64,000 nt of DNA from Egibacteraceae bacterium (GCA_035540635.1 DATLGH010000019.1:24497-88496), one strand, 5' to 3'; counted from the first letter of the stretch, positions 44,418 through 53,451 are shown. Notes: generated from the letters alone by a model not told the origin. Made by a program: numbers and translations.

Positions 44418-45407
44418 GTGACCGACTGGCTGCAGGCCATCCTGCTCGGGGTCGTGCAGGGCATCACCGAGTTCGTCCCGGTGTCCTCCTCCGGCCACCT
44501 GGTCCTCCTGCCCTACCTCCTGGGGTGGGAGCGGCCCGGGCTGGCCTTCGACGTCGCCCTCCACGCCGGCACGGCAGGCGCGATCCTGCTCTACTTCCGC
44601 GGCGAGCTCGCCGGGATGGCCCTCGCGGTGCTGCGCGGCGCGACGACGCCCCAGGGGCGCCTGCACCGGCGGATGGTGCTGCTGCTCGCCGCCGCGACCG
44701 TGCCGGTCGCGGTCGTCGGCGCCGTGCTCAAGGAGACCTTCGAGCGGATCTTCGAGACGCCGCCGATCGCGGCGGCGATGCTGTTCGTGACCGCGGCCGT
44801 GCTCATCGGTGGGGAGAAGCTGCGCGACCGCCGGGTCGCTGCCGCCTCCCGGGCGCGGTCGGCCGCGGCGGGCGACGCGGACCGGAGGGCGCCGAGCCGC
44901 GAGTGGGCCGGCGACCCGCAGGCCGAGGAACCGCCGCCGCTGGAGCCCGAGGCGGACGCCGGTCACCTGCCTGTCGGCCTCGACCCCGCCGACCCCGCCG
45001 GCAAGGACCTCGGCGCCATCGGCCTGCGTGAGGCCGTGACGGTCGGCGTCGCGCAGATCCTCGCGCTGCTCCCCGGCATGTCCCGGTCCGGCACGACGAT
45101 CATGGCGGGGGTCGCGGCCGGGATGACCCGTGAGGCGGCCACCCGCTTCTCGTTCCTGCTCGCCCTCCCGGCGCTCATCGGCGCGTCGGTCCTGAGCCTG
45201 CCCGAACTCGGGGAGCCGGGCCCGTACTCAGGGGGCGCCATCGCCGCGGGCGTGGTGGCCGCCTTCGTCGCCGGGTACGCCGCCATCGCCTTTCTCGTCC
45301 GCCTCGTGGCGCGCACGAGCCTGTCGGTCTTCGCGCGCTACCTCGTCCTCGCCGGGGCGCTCGGGCTGCTCGGCTACGCGATGCTCGGACCGCCGAGCAC
45401 CGTGTAA
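44418..45407 (+). CDS. uppP: Undecaprenyl-diphosphatase with long hydrophilic insert
   Basis: 329 residues from GTG 44418 (AAGGGG upstream). Recycles undecaprenyl diphosphate for wall synthesis; integral membrane protein. Signature motifs GITEFVPVSSSGHLVLLP (about 14-31) and LLPGMSRSGTTIM (about 217-229) are present. Between helices there is a 60-residue charged, Ala/Pro/Glu-rich loop (about 135-195: RRVAAASRARSAAAGDADRR ...) that makes it longer than the usual 265-280 residues. It ends four bases before the convergent pmbA. Confidence 0.94.
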   Translation: MTDWLQAILLGVVQGITEFVPVSSSGHLVLLPYLLGWERPGLAFDVALHAGTAGAILLYFRGELAGMALAVLRGATTPQGRLHRRMVLLLAAATVPVAVVGAVLKETFERIFETPPIAAAMLFVTAAVLIGGEKLRDRRVAAASRARSAAAGDADRRAPSREWAGDPQAEEPPPLEPEADAGHLPVGLDPADPAGKDLGAIGLREAVTVGVAQILALLPGMSRSGTTIMAGVAAGMTREAATRFSFLLALPALIGASVLSLPELGEPGPYSGGAIAAGVVAAFVAGYAAIAFLVRLVARTSLSVFARYLVLAGALGLLGYAMLGPPSTV

Positions 45408-45411
45408 GGCG

Positions 45412-46755
45412 TCAGGCGCCCGACAGCGTCATCCCTTCCACGAGCAACGTGGCGCCGCCCATGCCGCCGCCGAGCGGCAGGAAGCGAAGGTCCGCCCCGA
45501 CGGCGACGATCCCGCCGAGCATCCCGGGGATCGTGCCGGCGATCGACGCCTCCCTCACGGGTTCGGCGAACGCGCCGTCGCGGACCATGAGCCCGGCCGC
45601 CCCCACGCTCACGTCACCGGTGACGGGGTTCGCGCCCGAGTGGACGCCCATGATCTGCTGGCAGTAGAAGGCGGTGCCCGCGCGGGCGAGCAAGGCGTCG
45701 GGGGTGTCGGGGCCAGGCTCGATATAGAGGTTGCTCGGCCTCACGCCCGGCGGCGACTTGAACCCCGAACGGCTCGCGTTGCCGGTGCTCGCCACGCCGT
45801 CCTTCGTGGCCGAGTAGGTGTTGTGGAGGAAGCGCGTGAGGATCCCGGCCGCGACGAGCTCGGTGCGCCCCGTCGGCACCCCCTCGCCGTCCCACGGTGC
45901 CGTGGACAGGCCGTCGAGCAGGCGCCCGTCGTCGATGAGGGTGAGATGGTCGGCCCCGAGTCGCTCCCCCACCTTGCCGGCGAACAGGCTGCGGCCCTTC
46001 TGCACCGCCTCGGCCACGAGCCCGCCGGCCAGCACGCCGAGCAGCGATGCGGTCGTGAACGGGTCGAGGACTATGGGGATGCGCGCACTCGGCGGTTTGC
46101 GCCCTCCGAGCAGACGGGCGGCGCGCATGGCCGCCTCGGTCGCCGCCGCCTCGACGTCAAGGCCCGCGGGAGTGCGGGCCACGTCGAGCCCGTACGCGCT
46201 CGTCGTCGCCCCGTCCGCCTCGGCGAGCGCCTCGACCATCACGTAGGCGTCGGCACGCCGGTACGCGCCCCGGACCCCCGTCGTCGAGGCGATCGCCGCG
46301 GTGCGCACCCCGTCGCCGTAGCGGGCCGTGTCGATGCCCTTGATGCGGTCCCCGGCGCGGGCGGCGGCCTCGAGCCGGAGCGCGACGTCCACCTTCTCCT
46401 CGGTGGTGGCGTCAGCGAAGGCGGGGTCGTAGAGCTCGGGGAGGTCGGGGAGGTCGCCGCCTTCGGGCAGCCGGTTCGCGTCGTCGGGCGTGCCGACGGC
46501 CGCGTTCGCGCGCGCCTCGTCGAGGGCGTCGGCGAGCGCCGCCTCGCCGAGGTCGGCGGTGTAGGCGTAGCCAACGCGCCCGCCGTCGACCACCCGGATG
46601 CCGACGCCACGGGTCCGCGCACTCGACAGCGACTCGACCTGACCGCCGTAGGCGGACACCGTCGTGTCGGTCTCGTCTATGCCGAAGGCCTCCACGCCCT
46701 CGCCGGGGGCGGCGCGGGCGACGATGCGATCGAGGATCGTGACCAGCTCGGTCAT
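45412..46755 (-). CDS. pmbA: TldE/PmbA-family protein
   Basis: 447 residues from ATG 46755. Non-catalytic partner of TldD; the TldD/TldE heterodimer is a metalloprotease acting on peptides such as microcins. Features: SLSSARTRGVGIRVVDGGRVGYAYT near 45-70, GRTELVAAGILTRFLHNTYSA, and C-terminal NPVTGDVSVGAAGLMVRDG. It lacks the HExxH motif present in TldD, as expected. It starts four bases after the tldD stop. Confidence 0.92.
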   Translation of the reverse strand: MTELVTILDRIVARAAPGEGVEAFGIDETDTTVSAYGGQVESLSSARTRGVGIRVVDGGRVGYAYTADLGEAALADALDEARANAAVGTPDDANRLPEGGDLPDLPELYDPAFADATTEEKVDVALRLEAAARAGDRIKGIDTARYGDGVRTAAIASTTGVRGAYRRADAYVMVEALAEADGATTSAYGLDVARTPAGLDVEAAATEAAMRAARLLGGRKPPSARIPIVLDPFTTASLLGVLAGGLVAEAVQKGRSLFAGKVGERLGADHLTLIDDGRLLDGLSTAPWDGEGVPTGRTELVAAGILTRFLHNTYSATKDGVASTGNASRSGFKSPPGVRPSNLYIEPGPDTPDALLARAGTAFYCQQIMGVHSGANPVTGDVSVGAAGLMVRDGAFAEPVREASIAGTIPGMLGGIVAVGADLRFLPLGGGMGGATLLVEGMTLSGA

Positions 46756-46759
46756 GAGC

Positions 46760-48157
46760 TCACGCCTCCGTGCCGCCGACGGTGATGCGGCTGATCCGCA
46801 GCGTCGGATTGCCGAGCCCCGCGGGCACACCCTGGCCGTCCTTGCCGCAGATGCCCTGGCGCATCTCGAAGTCGTTGCCGAGCGCGTCGATGCGGCTGAT
46901 CGCCGTCGGGCCGTCGCCGACGAGGTTGGCACCGCGCAGCGGTCGGGTGACCTCCCCCTTCTCGATGAGGTAGGCCTCCGTCATGCCGAACACGAAGTCC
47001 CCCGAGGCCGGGTCGACCTGCCCGCCGCCGAGGGCCTTGCAGAAGATCCCACGGTCCACCGACGCGACGATGTCGGCCGGGTCGTCGGTGCCCGGCAGGA
47101 TGAAGGTGTTCGTCATGCGTGGGATCGGCAGGTGCGCGTAGGACTGGCGGCGCCCGTTGCCCGACCGCGGGATCCCGAGCTCCGCCGCGCGCAGGCGGTC
47201 GGACATGTAGTCGGTGCAGACGCCCTCGGAGAACAGCACCGTGCGCTGCGCCGGCGTGCCCTCGTCGTCGAAACCGAAGCTGCCCCACGCTCCGGGCACC
47301 GTCGCGTCGTCCACCCCCGTGACGAGGGGCGTGCCGATGCGCTCGCCCCGCCGCCCCCGGTACACGCTGGCCTCCTTCGCGACGATGTCCGCCTCCATCC
47401 CGTGCCCGCACGCCTCGTGGAAGATGACCCCGCCGCCGCCTGCGGCGAGCACGACGGTGAACTCGCCCGTCGGGGCGGGGATCGAGTCGAGCATCGCGAC
47501 GGCCTGCTCGGCGGCGAACCGGCCGACCTGCTCGGGGGGATGCTCGTCGAACAGCTCGAGCCCCACCGCGCCGCCCGGCCCCTCGAACCCCATCTGGATC
47601 ACGTCGCCCCGCGCCGCCACGGCCTGCACGACGATCCGGGTGCGCACCCGGGTCTCCGTGGACCGGTGCCCCTCGGAGTTCAACAGGAGGATGTCCTGGT
47701 GCGCGTCGGCGTAGCTCACCGTCACCTGGCGCACCGCCCCGTCGACGCTGCGGGCGGCGTCGTCGGCGGTGGTGACGATATCCACGAGGGCCGGGCGGTC
47801 CGCCGACAGCGGATCGCGGGCGGCCGGGTGCCTGACGGGCGGTGCGGCGTCGCGCAGGTCGACGACGCGGGCGCCTCCCGAGCCGGGTATGCCCGCCGCG
47901 GCCGTGTCGGCGGCCTCGAGCAGCGCCTCGCGGGTCAGAAGGTTCGTGTACGCGTACGCCGTCTGGCGTCCGCGCACGACACGGATGCCGGCGCCCCGGT
48001 CCAGACCGGACGTGAGATCCTCGACCTTGCCGTCGTCGAACCGCAGGCTGCGGCCGCGCCGGCTCTCGGCGTAGATCTCGGCGAACTCGCCGCCGGTGGA
48101 CAGGGCCGTGGACAGCACCGCGCGCACGGCGGCGTCATCGAGCTCAGGTGGGGCCAT
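46760..48157 (-). CDS. tldD: TldD-family metalloprotease
   Basis: 465 residues from ATG 48157. Catalytic zinc motif HEACGHG near 245 (HExxxH of the family) and conserved C-terminal GMTEAYLIEKGEVTRPLRGANLVGDGP are present. N-terminal SRRGRSLRFDDGKVEDLTSG and GAGIRVVRGRQTAYAYTN match the pmbA product, reflecting common ancestry. Transcribed with pmbA. No peptide-modification precursor is apparent nearby, so a general peptide-degradation role is plausible. Confidence 0.93.
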   Translation of the reverse strand: MAPPELDDAAVRAVLSTALSTGGEFAEIYAESRRGRSLRFDDGKVEDLTSGLDRGAGIRVVRGRQTAYAYTNLLTREALLEAADTAAAGIPGSGGARVVDLRDAAPPVRHPAARDPLSADRPALVDIVTTADDAARSVDGAVRQVTVSYADAHQDILLLNSEGHRSTETRVRTRIVVQAVAARGDVIQMGFEGPGGAVGLELFDEHPPEQVGRFAAEQAVAMLDSIPAPTGEFTVVLAAGGGGVIFHEACGHGMEADIVAKEASVYRGRRGERIGTPLVTGVDDATVPGAWGSFGFDDEGTPAQRTVLFSEGVCTDYMSDRLRAAELGIPRSGNGRRQSYAHLPIPRMTNTFILPGTDDPADIVASVDRGIFCKALGGGQVDPASGDFVFGMTEAYLIEKGEVTRPLRGANLVGDGPTAISRIDALGNDFEMRQGICGKDGQGVPAGLGNPTLRISRITVGGTEA

Positions 48158-48521
48158 GGCGGCCGAGCCTAGTAGTGGCGCTACCGCTTCGCTACATGAG
48201 CGCCGGGGTAGGGGCGCCCGCCCTGCGATGCACGCCGTGAGGACGGATCTCCCCGCCGCCCTCGAGCGCCGCAGGGTCCGGCGTGACCAGTGCACCCGAG
48301 ACGGGGGTGCCGCCGGTCACGCAGGCCTCCTGCGGTGGAGTCCGGTCGCCATCTCGCCCCCCGATAAAGGCCGTGGTGCCGGTCGGAACTCCGTGACCTG
48401 ACGAGATCCAGAGTGGCCGCGGGACCATGCCGCGGCATCCTCAAACTTGATGAAAGTGCCCGAGGCGGCGAGGTGAGCGCTCTGCGGAACGCGAAAATGC
48501 CACGGTTACACTGGCCGCGCG
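48158..48521. other. 364-bp stretch between tldD and tRNA-Arg: repeat copy, hairpin, tRNA promoter
   Basis: It holds the third copy of the dispersed repeat (48177-48204), then about 200 bp with no convincing gene. A small hairpin, GCCGCGG-N7-CCGCGGC, lies at 48416-48436. TACACT at 48507-48512 lies ten bases before the tRNA-Arg 5' end and looks like its -10 element; no clear -35 is seen. Short minus-strand frames here (for example 48192-48428) lack coding character. Confidence 0.5.
48177..48204. repeat. Dispersed repeat copy (related to 26158-26232)
   Basis: GGCGCTACCGCTTCGCTACATGAGCGCC is bounded by the inverted repeat GGCGCT/AGCGCC and matches the core of the copies at 26172-26200 with one difference; flanking GCCGAGCC (48162-48169) is also shared. 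It lies 20 bp upstream of the tldD start, 22 kb from the other copies. Confidence 0.72.
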
Positions 48522-48866
48522 GCCCCCGTAGCTCAGTGGATAGAGCATCGGTTTCCTAAACCGAGTGCGCAGGTTCGATTCCTGCCGGGGGCGCGCGAGC
48601 GCGGCCTCCCCGATCTCACCGTCCGGCGCTGACGACGTCACCCGCGAGGACGCGAGCCCATCGCGCGCCCGGTCGAGGCAGCGCTGCAGCCGTGCGATCT
48701 CGTAGGGATTGGTCCCCTCGCGGGCGAGGCGGTCGAGTCGGGCCTGGAGTCCGTGGAGCTCCTCGGCGAGGCTGCGCATGTCGAACTCGGTGTCGTGCAC
48801 TGCGCCGGTCACCATCATGCGCCCTTCTCGTCCTGCCTTCCACGGACCGGTGGCGTCCGCGTTCAT
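48441..48866 (-). CDS. Doubtful small ORF, partly antisense to tRNA-Arg
   Basis: 141 codons from ATG 48866, which has AGGAG seven bases upstream, an unusually good site for a spurious frame. Residues 18-73 look protein-like and helical (VHDTEFDMRSLAEELHGLQA, RLDRLAREGTNPYEIARLQR). From about residue 90 the frame runs through the complement of the tRNA-Arg gene (ESNLRTRFRK...), which cannot be normal coding sequence. Either a genuine small protein has lost its proper 3' end, or the whole frame is chance. No family recognised. Confidence 0.3.
   Translation of the reverse strand: MNADATGPWKAGREGRMMVTGAVHDTEFDMRSLAEELHGLQARLDRLAREGTNPYEIARLQRCLDRARDGLASSRVTSSAPDGEIGEAALARPRQESNLRTRFRKPMLYPLSYGGRAASVTVAFSRSAERSPRRLGHFHQV
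48522..48593 (+). tRNA. tRNA-Arg (anticodon CCT)
   Basis: Acceptor GCCCCCG pairs perfectly with CGGGGGC; D arm GCTC/GAGC; anticodon stem TCGGT/ACCGA with loop TTCCTAA giving CCT; T arm GCAGG-TTCGATT-CCTGC. Discriminator G; CCA is not encoded. Reads AGG codons. Confidence 0.95.
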
Positions 48867-49054
48867 ACCCTCTCTCCTGAGAATGTGCCCATCGGGGGAC
48901 GAAAGCATCCCCACTATTGGTGATATCAGGTGGGGTGGCATGACCACCGGCCCGCGTGGGGAACAGGGTTGCCACCCGGTGAAGGGGCGGGTCATGATGG
49001 CCCGGCCGGGACGACGACCTACTGACAGCGAACAGCGAGTGGAGGCGAGCGGCG
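48594..49054. other. 461-bp region upstream of the sugar ABC transporter
   Basis: No plus-strand gene is convincing. It carries the doubtful minus-strand ORF (to 48866). A CCCCAC-N15-GTGGGG inverted repeat lies at 48909-48935, about 120 bp before the ABC ATPase gene, and brackets the AT-richer TATTGGTGATATCAG. This is the most likely place for the promoter and an operator of the transporter unit, but no known operator consensus was recognised. Confidence 0.35.
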
Positions 49055-50245
49055 ATGGCCAAAGTCGTGTTCGACGGAGTGTGGAAGCGCTATCCGGACG
49101 GCACCGAGGCCGTGAAGGACTTGTCCCTGGAGGTTGACGACGGTGAGTTCGTCATCCTCGTCGGGCCCTCCGGTTGCGGCAAGTCCACCGCGCTGCGGAT
49201 GGTCGCCGGCCTGGAGGAGATCTCCGAGGGCAAGATGATCATCGGCGACCGGGTCGTGAACGACCTCACGCCGAAAGAACGCGACATCGCGATGGTGTTC
49301 CAGAGCTACGCGCTCTATCCGCACATGAGCGTGGCCGACAACATGGGGTTCGCGCTGAAGCTCGCCAAGGTCGACAAGGCCGAGATCAAGCGCCGCGTCG
49401 AAGACGCCGCCGACATCCTTGGCCTCACCGAGCACCTCCACCGCAAGCCGAAGGCGCTCTCGGGCGGGCAGCGCCAGCGCGTGGCGATGGGCAGGGCGAT
49501 CGTCCGCAACCCCCAGGCGTTCCTCATGGACGAGCCGCTGTCCAACCTCGACGCGAAGCTGCGCGTGCAGATGCGTGCGGAGATCGCCCAGCTCCAGAAC
49601 CGGCTGAACGTGACGACCCTCTACGTCACGCACGACCAGGTCGAGGCCATGACGATGGGTGACCGGGTCGCGGTCCTCAAGCGGGGTGAGCTGCAGCAGG
49701 CCGACTCGCCGCAGACCCTCTATGACAACCCCGACAACCTCTTCGTCGCCGGCTTCATCGGCTCGCCGTCGATGAACATCTGCGAGGGCAGCCTCGAGCG
49801 GGACGACGGCAAGGTGTACGTCCACATCGGCTCCGACCGCCTGGCCGTGGACGACCGCGCCTTCGACCACTACCCGAAGGCGGCGGACAAGGTCGGCGCA
49901 AAGGTCATCGTGGGGCTGCGCCCCGAGCACTTCACCCGCGGCGAGAACGCCCCCGAGGACCGCCGCTTCAACACGAAGGTGTGCCTCGTGGAGGCACTCG
50001 GCTCCGACCTGCTCGTGCACTTCGACACCGACGCCCCGCCCGTGGTGACCGAGGACATGCGCGAGGCCGTCGACGACGCCGACGCCTTCGCCGAGCTCGA
50101 GCGCAGCGCGGCGAAGGGCGGACAGACCTTCACCGCAAGGCTCGAGCCGAAGGGATTCCCGAAGGTGGGCGAGCAGCTGGCCCTCGGCTTCCGCACCGAG
50201 ACGCTGCACTTCTTCGACCTTGACGGAGGTCTGGCGCTGCGCTGA
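49055..50245 (+). CDS. Sugar ABC transporter ATP-binding protein (UgpC/MsmK/SugC family)
   Basis: 396 residues. Walker A GPSGCGKS (about 37-44), Q-loop MVFQSYALYPHMSV, LSGGQRQR near 135, Walker B FLMDEPLSNLDAKLR, H-loop YVTHDQVEAMTMGDR. The C-terminal TOBE regulatory domain (about 240-390) contains VIVGLRPEHF. The three following genes encode a binding protein and two MalF/MalG-type permeases. In mycobacterial LpqY-SugABC the ATPase gene comes last; here it is first. Confidence 0.94.
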   Translation: MAKVVFDGVWKRYPDGTEAVKDLSLEVDDGEFVILVGPSGCGKSTALRMVAGLEEISEGKMIIGDRVVNDLTPKERDIAMVFQSYALYPHMSVADNMGFALKLAKVDKAEIKRRVEDAADILGLTEHLHRKPKALSGGQRQRVAMGRAIVRNPQAFLMDEPLSNLDAKLRVQMRAEIAQLQNRLNVTTLYVTHDQVEAMTMGDRVAVLKRGELQQADSPQTLYDNPDNLFVAGFIGSPSMNICEGSLERDDGKVYVHIGSDRLAVDDRAFDHYPKAADKVGAKVIVGLRPEHFTRGENAPEDRRFNTKVCLVEALGSDLLVHFDTDAPPVVTEDMREAVDDADAFAELERSAAKGGQTFTARLEPKGFPKVGEQLALGFRTETLHFFDLDGGLALR

Positions 50246-50266
50246 CCGCGGGCCAGGCGTTACGAT

Positions 50267-50286
50267 ACTCGTAGTAGCGCACGAGT
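50267..50286. promoter_or_regulatory. Short inverted repeat before the binding-protein gene
   Basis: ACTCGT at 50267-50272 and ACGAGT at 50281-50286 pair perfectly around an 8-base loop. TACGAT at 50261-50266 just upstream resembles a -10 element. It sits between the ATPase gene and the binding-protein gene, so it may be an internal promoter/operator or an mRNA processing hairpin that raises binding-protein levels. Confidence 0.35.
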
Positions 50287-50321
50287 GGCCACCCCGGGTG
50301 GCGAACCGAGAGGAATGGCAA

Positions 50322-51566
50322 ATGGGTCGGCGAGTCGGAACCGCAGGCAGCGTCGTGGTGCTCATCGTGGCGCTGATCGGCTGCACCCCGGGCGGGGGAA
50401 CGGACGAGGCAGGACTGGTCTGGGCGATCGGCGGTGCGGAGGCCCAGCCGGGCGGCGTGCACCAGGCCATCGCCGAACGCTGGAACGAGCTCAACCCCGA
50501 CACGCCGGTACGCCTGGAGGTCCTGCCGGAGGACGCTGACGGCCAGCGGGAACAGCAGGCGCTGGAGCTGCAGGCCGAGGGCAGCGGCTTCGACGTGATC
50601 GGCATGGACGTCATCTGGACGGGCGAGTACTCGGAGAACGGCTGGATCGACAGCCTCGAAGACGTCCGCGACCAGATCGAGGGCCAGTCGCTGCCCGGTC
50701 CCTTCGAGTCCGCGACGTGGGGTGGCGAGCTCTGGGGCGCCCCCTACAACTCCAACGCCGGGTTCCTGTACTACCGCACGGACCTCGTCGACGAGCCGCC
50801 GACCACCTGGGAGGAGCTCAAGGAGGTCGGCATGGCCGTCGCCCAAGAAAACGACATGGCGCCCTTCGTCGGGCAGGGCGCGCGCTACGAGGGCTTCGTG
50901 GTCAACTTCCTCGAGTACTTCTGGGGTGCTGGCGGCGACCTCTACAACGAAGATCAGACCGAGGTGCTCTTCGGTGCGGACGACGCGGCGATGACCGCCC
51001 TGGACTTCATGCGGACCTCCCTGGAGGACGGCTTCTACGCGCCGGGCTTCAACACCGCCCAGGAAGAGGAGGCCCGCACCGTGTTCCAGGAGGGCGACGC
51101 CGTGTTCATGCGCAACTGGCCCTACGCGTACAGCCTCATCGAGGAGGACGAGGGCAGCCCCGCCAACGGCAACTTCGACATCGCGCCCCTGCCGACGTTC
51201 ACCGGTGAGGGCACGATCTCCGCGCTCGGTGGCTTCAACAACGCCGTGAGCGCCTTCTCCAACAACAAGGAGCTCGCCAAGGAGTTCGTCGTCTGGCTGT
51301 CCACGGACATGGAGCCCCAGCGCATGCTAGGCGAGCGCGGCACCCCCCCCAGCCTCGCGGCGGTCTACGAGGAGCTTGAAGGAGATCCGGTCATGGAGCG
51401 GCTCGGCGAGGTCCTGCCGGACGCGCGCCCGCGGCCGCCGGCGCCGGAGTGGAACCAGATCTCCTCCACCATGCAGCGCCAGCTGTTCCCCGCCTACAAC
51501 GGGGAGGCGGACCCGCAGGCCGCGATCGACGCGGTCCGCGACTACCTCGAAGGCACTATCGAGTAG
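50322..51566 (+). CDS. Extracellular sugar-binding lipoprotein of the ABC transporter
   Basis: 414 residues from ATG 50322 (GAGAGGA upstream). Signal peptide with lipobox LIGC. Type 1 (cluster B) binding protein: FDVIGMDVIWTGEYSENGWI, WGAPYNSNAGFLYYRTDLV, GFVVNFLEYFWGAGGDLYN, FMRNWPYAYSLIEE, ISALGGFNNAVSAFSNNKELAKEF. The pattern resembles the trehalose/maltose-type proteins (LpqY, MalE). Substrate cannot be fixed from sequence. Confidence 0.9.
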   Translation: MGRRVGTAGSVVVLIVALIGCTPGGGTDEAGLVWAIGGAEAQPGGVHQAIAERWNELNPDTPVRLEVLPEDADGQREQQALELQAEGSGFDVIGMDVIWTGEYSENGWIDSLEDVRDQIEGQSLPGPFESATWGGELWGAPYNSNAGFLYYRTDLVDEPPTTWEELKEVGMAVAQENDMAPFVGQGARYEGFVVNFLEYFWGAGGDLYNEDQTEVLFGADDAAMTALDFMRTSLEDGFYAPGFNTAQEEEARTVFQEGDAVFMRNWPYAYSLIEEDEGSPANGNFDIAPLPTFTGEGTISALGGFNNAVSAFSNNKELAKEFVVWLSTDMEPQRMLGERGTPPSLAAVYEELEGDPVMERLGEVLPDARPRPPAPEWNQISSTMQRQLFPAYNGEADPQAAIDAVRDYLEGTIE

Positions 51567-51581
51567 CGAGGGGGGTTGCCG

Positions 51582-52523
51582 ATGGCCGGGACCGTAACGG
51601 AACAAGACCGCCGCCGGCCCGATGCGGTCCCTGCCGGGGGCTCTGGCCCCGGCAAACAGCAAGGCCTGTCGGAGCGCGCGCTCGCCAAGGTCTTCATCGC
51701 GCCGTCAGTCCTCACTATGGCGGCGGTGGCCCTGTTCCCCGTCGTCTACGCGCTCGTCCTCAGCCTGTACCTCTACACCCGCCGGCAGATGATCGGTTTC
51801 GGGGGCCTCCAGAACTACGTCACCGCGCTCACCGATAGCCGCTTCTGGGACGCGGTGCAGTTCACCTTCGTGTTCACCGTGACGTCTGTGGTAGGCGAGT
51901 TCCTGATCGGGATGGGGTTCGCGCTCCTCATGAACCAGGCCTTCCGCGGCCGTGGCATCACGCGCGCCGCAATCCTCGTCCCCTGGGTGATCCCCACGGT
52001 CATCGCCGCACAGATGTGGTTCTTCATGTTCAACGTCACCCCGGGGTTCATCAACAACCTGCTGGGCCTCGGTGACTACCCGTGGTTGGGGCAGTCCGGG
52101 TCGGCGACCGCGGCCATCATCTTCGCCGACGTATGGAAGACCGCACCATTTGTGGCCCTCCTCCTGCTCGCTGGGCTGCAGACCATCCCCCAGGACGTGT
52201 ACGAGAGCGGGCGCGTCGATGGCGCCGGCATGTTTCAGCGGTTCTTCTACATCACCCTGCCGCTGCTCAAGCCCGCCATCCTCGTCGCTCTGCTCTTCCG
52301 CACCGTCGATGCGCTCCGTGTCTTCGACTTGCCACGGGTCATGACCCAGGGTGCCTTCGGCACCGAATCGCTGTCGATCCTCGTGCAGGAGTTCATCGTG
52401 CGGACCCCCAACCCCGGCTACGGCTCCGCGCTATCGACGTTGACGTTCGCGGTCGTGCTCGTGGTCGGGATGATCTTCGTGTCCCTGCTTGGACGTGACC
52501 TCGTGATCGGGGAGGGAGACTGA
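51582..52523 (+). CDS. Sugar ABC transporter permease (MalF/SugA type)
   Basis: 313 residues from ATG 51582 behind GAGGGGGG; six membrane helices. The EAA coupling loop is SGRVDGAGMFQRFFYITLPLLKP (about 213-235). A hydrophilic N-terminus of about 30 residues precedes helix 1. Its stop overlaps the next permease start (TGATG). Confidence 0.93.
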   Translation: MAGTVTEQDRRRPDAVPAGGSGPGKQQGLSERALAKVFIAPSVLTMAAVALFPVVYALVLSLYLYTRRQMIGFGGLQNYVTALTDSRFWDAVQFTFVFTVTSVVGEFLIGMGFALLMNQAFRGRGITRAAILVPWVIPTVIAAQMWFFMFNVTPGFINNLLGLGDYPWLGQSGSATAAIIFADVWKTAPFVALLLLAGLQTIPQDVYESGRVDGAGMFQRFFYITLPLLKPAILVALLFRTVDALRVFDLPRVMTQGAFGTESLSILVQEFIVRTPNPGYGSALSTLTFAVVLVVGMIFVSLLGRDLVIGEGD

Positions 52524-53446
52524 TGTCGACGACACCGGTACCGACCGACGAGGCGCAGCGCCGTGCGCCTGACCGACCGGCCGCGGCATCGGGACGCCAG
52601 GGCACCGTCGAGCGGCGTTCGACCCTGCAGAAGGTCGGCAAGACCGCGATGCTCGGCGTGATCCTGTTCTGGTGCCTCTTTCCCTTCTTCTGGCTCATCA
52701 TGACGAGCCTGAAGCTCGGGGACCGCGCGCTGAACAGCCCCGACCTCTTCCAGGGGCCGTTCGGCCTCGACAACTACCTTGCGGTCTTCCAGCTGAACTT
52801 CCACCTGAACCTGCGCAACTCGGCCGTCGTCGCCGGCACGACGACGATCCTCTGCGTCATCATCGGCTCCCTCGCGGCGTACGCCCTCGCACGGCTGCCG
52901 CTGCGCCGCAAGATCCTGCTGCTCTCGGGGGTTCTGGCGGTGTCCTTGTTCCCCCCCGTGGCGCTCGTGCCGCCCCTGTACGAGGTCTGGCGAGCGCTGG
53001 GGTTGCTCAACACCTACGAGGGCCTGTACATCCCCTACATCGCCTTCACCCTGCCCCTGACGATCTTCATCCTCGTGACCTTCTTCGCGTCGATCCCGAA
53101 GGACCTCGAGGAGGCAGCGCGCGTGGACGGCGCGTCGGCGTTCCAGGCGTTCTACAAGGTCGTCCTGCCCTTGGCGGCGCCTGGCGTGTTCGCCGCGGCC
53201 ATCATCATCTTCGTGCTGTCGTGGAACGAGTTCCTGCTCGCGAGCACGTTCGCGCCACGCAACCCGGAGATAGCGCAGACGGTCCCCGTCGCGATCGCGG
53301 GCTTCACCGGGGCGGTGCCCTTCCAGCGCCCCATCGGCACGATCACCGCGGCCTGCGTCGTCGTGACGATCCCGATGATCATCACGGCGCTGATCTTCCA
53401 GAAGCGGATCGTCGCCGGCCTGACCGCCGGTGGAGTGAAGGGCTGA
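52523..53446 (+). CDS. Sugar ABC transporter permease (MalG/SugB type)
   Basis: 307 residues, six helices. EAA loop EEAARVDGASAFQAFYKVVLPLAAPG (about 195-220, read in two parts). C-terminus ends RIVAGLTAGGVKG, the usual MalG-type tail. Translationally coupled to the MalF-type permease. It completes the four-gene importer. Confidence 0.93.
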   Translation: MSTTPVPTDEAQRRAPDRPAAASGRQGTVERRSTLQKVGKTAMLGVILFWCLFPFFWLIMTSLKLGDRALNSPDLFQGPFGLDNYLAVFQLNFHLNLRNSAVVAGTTTILCVIIGSLAAYALARLPLRRKILLLSGVLAVSLFPPVALVPPLYEVWRALGLLNTYEGLYIPYIAFTLPLTIFILVTFFASIPKDLEEAARVDGASAFQAFYKVVLPLAAPGVFAAAIIIFVLSWNEFLLASTFAPRNPEIAQTVPVAIAGFTGAVPFQRPIGTITAACVVVTIPMIITALIFQKRIVAGLTAGGVKG

Positions 53447-53451
53447 GCCCG

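Noticed and set aside
48192..48428. Small minus-strand frame near the repeat
   Set aside because: No ribosome binding site, no protein-like pattern, and it overlaps the repeat and a hairpin.
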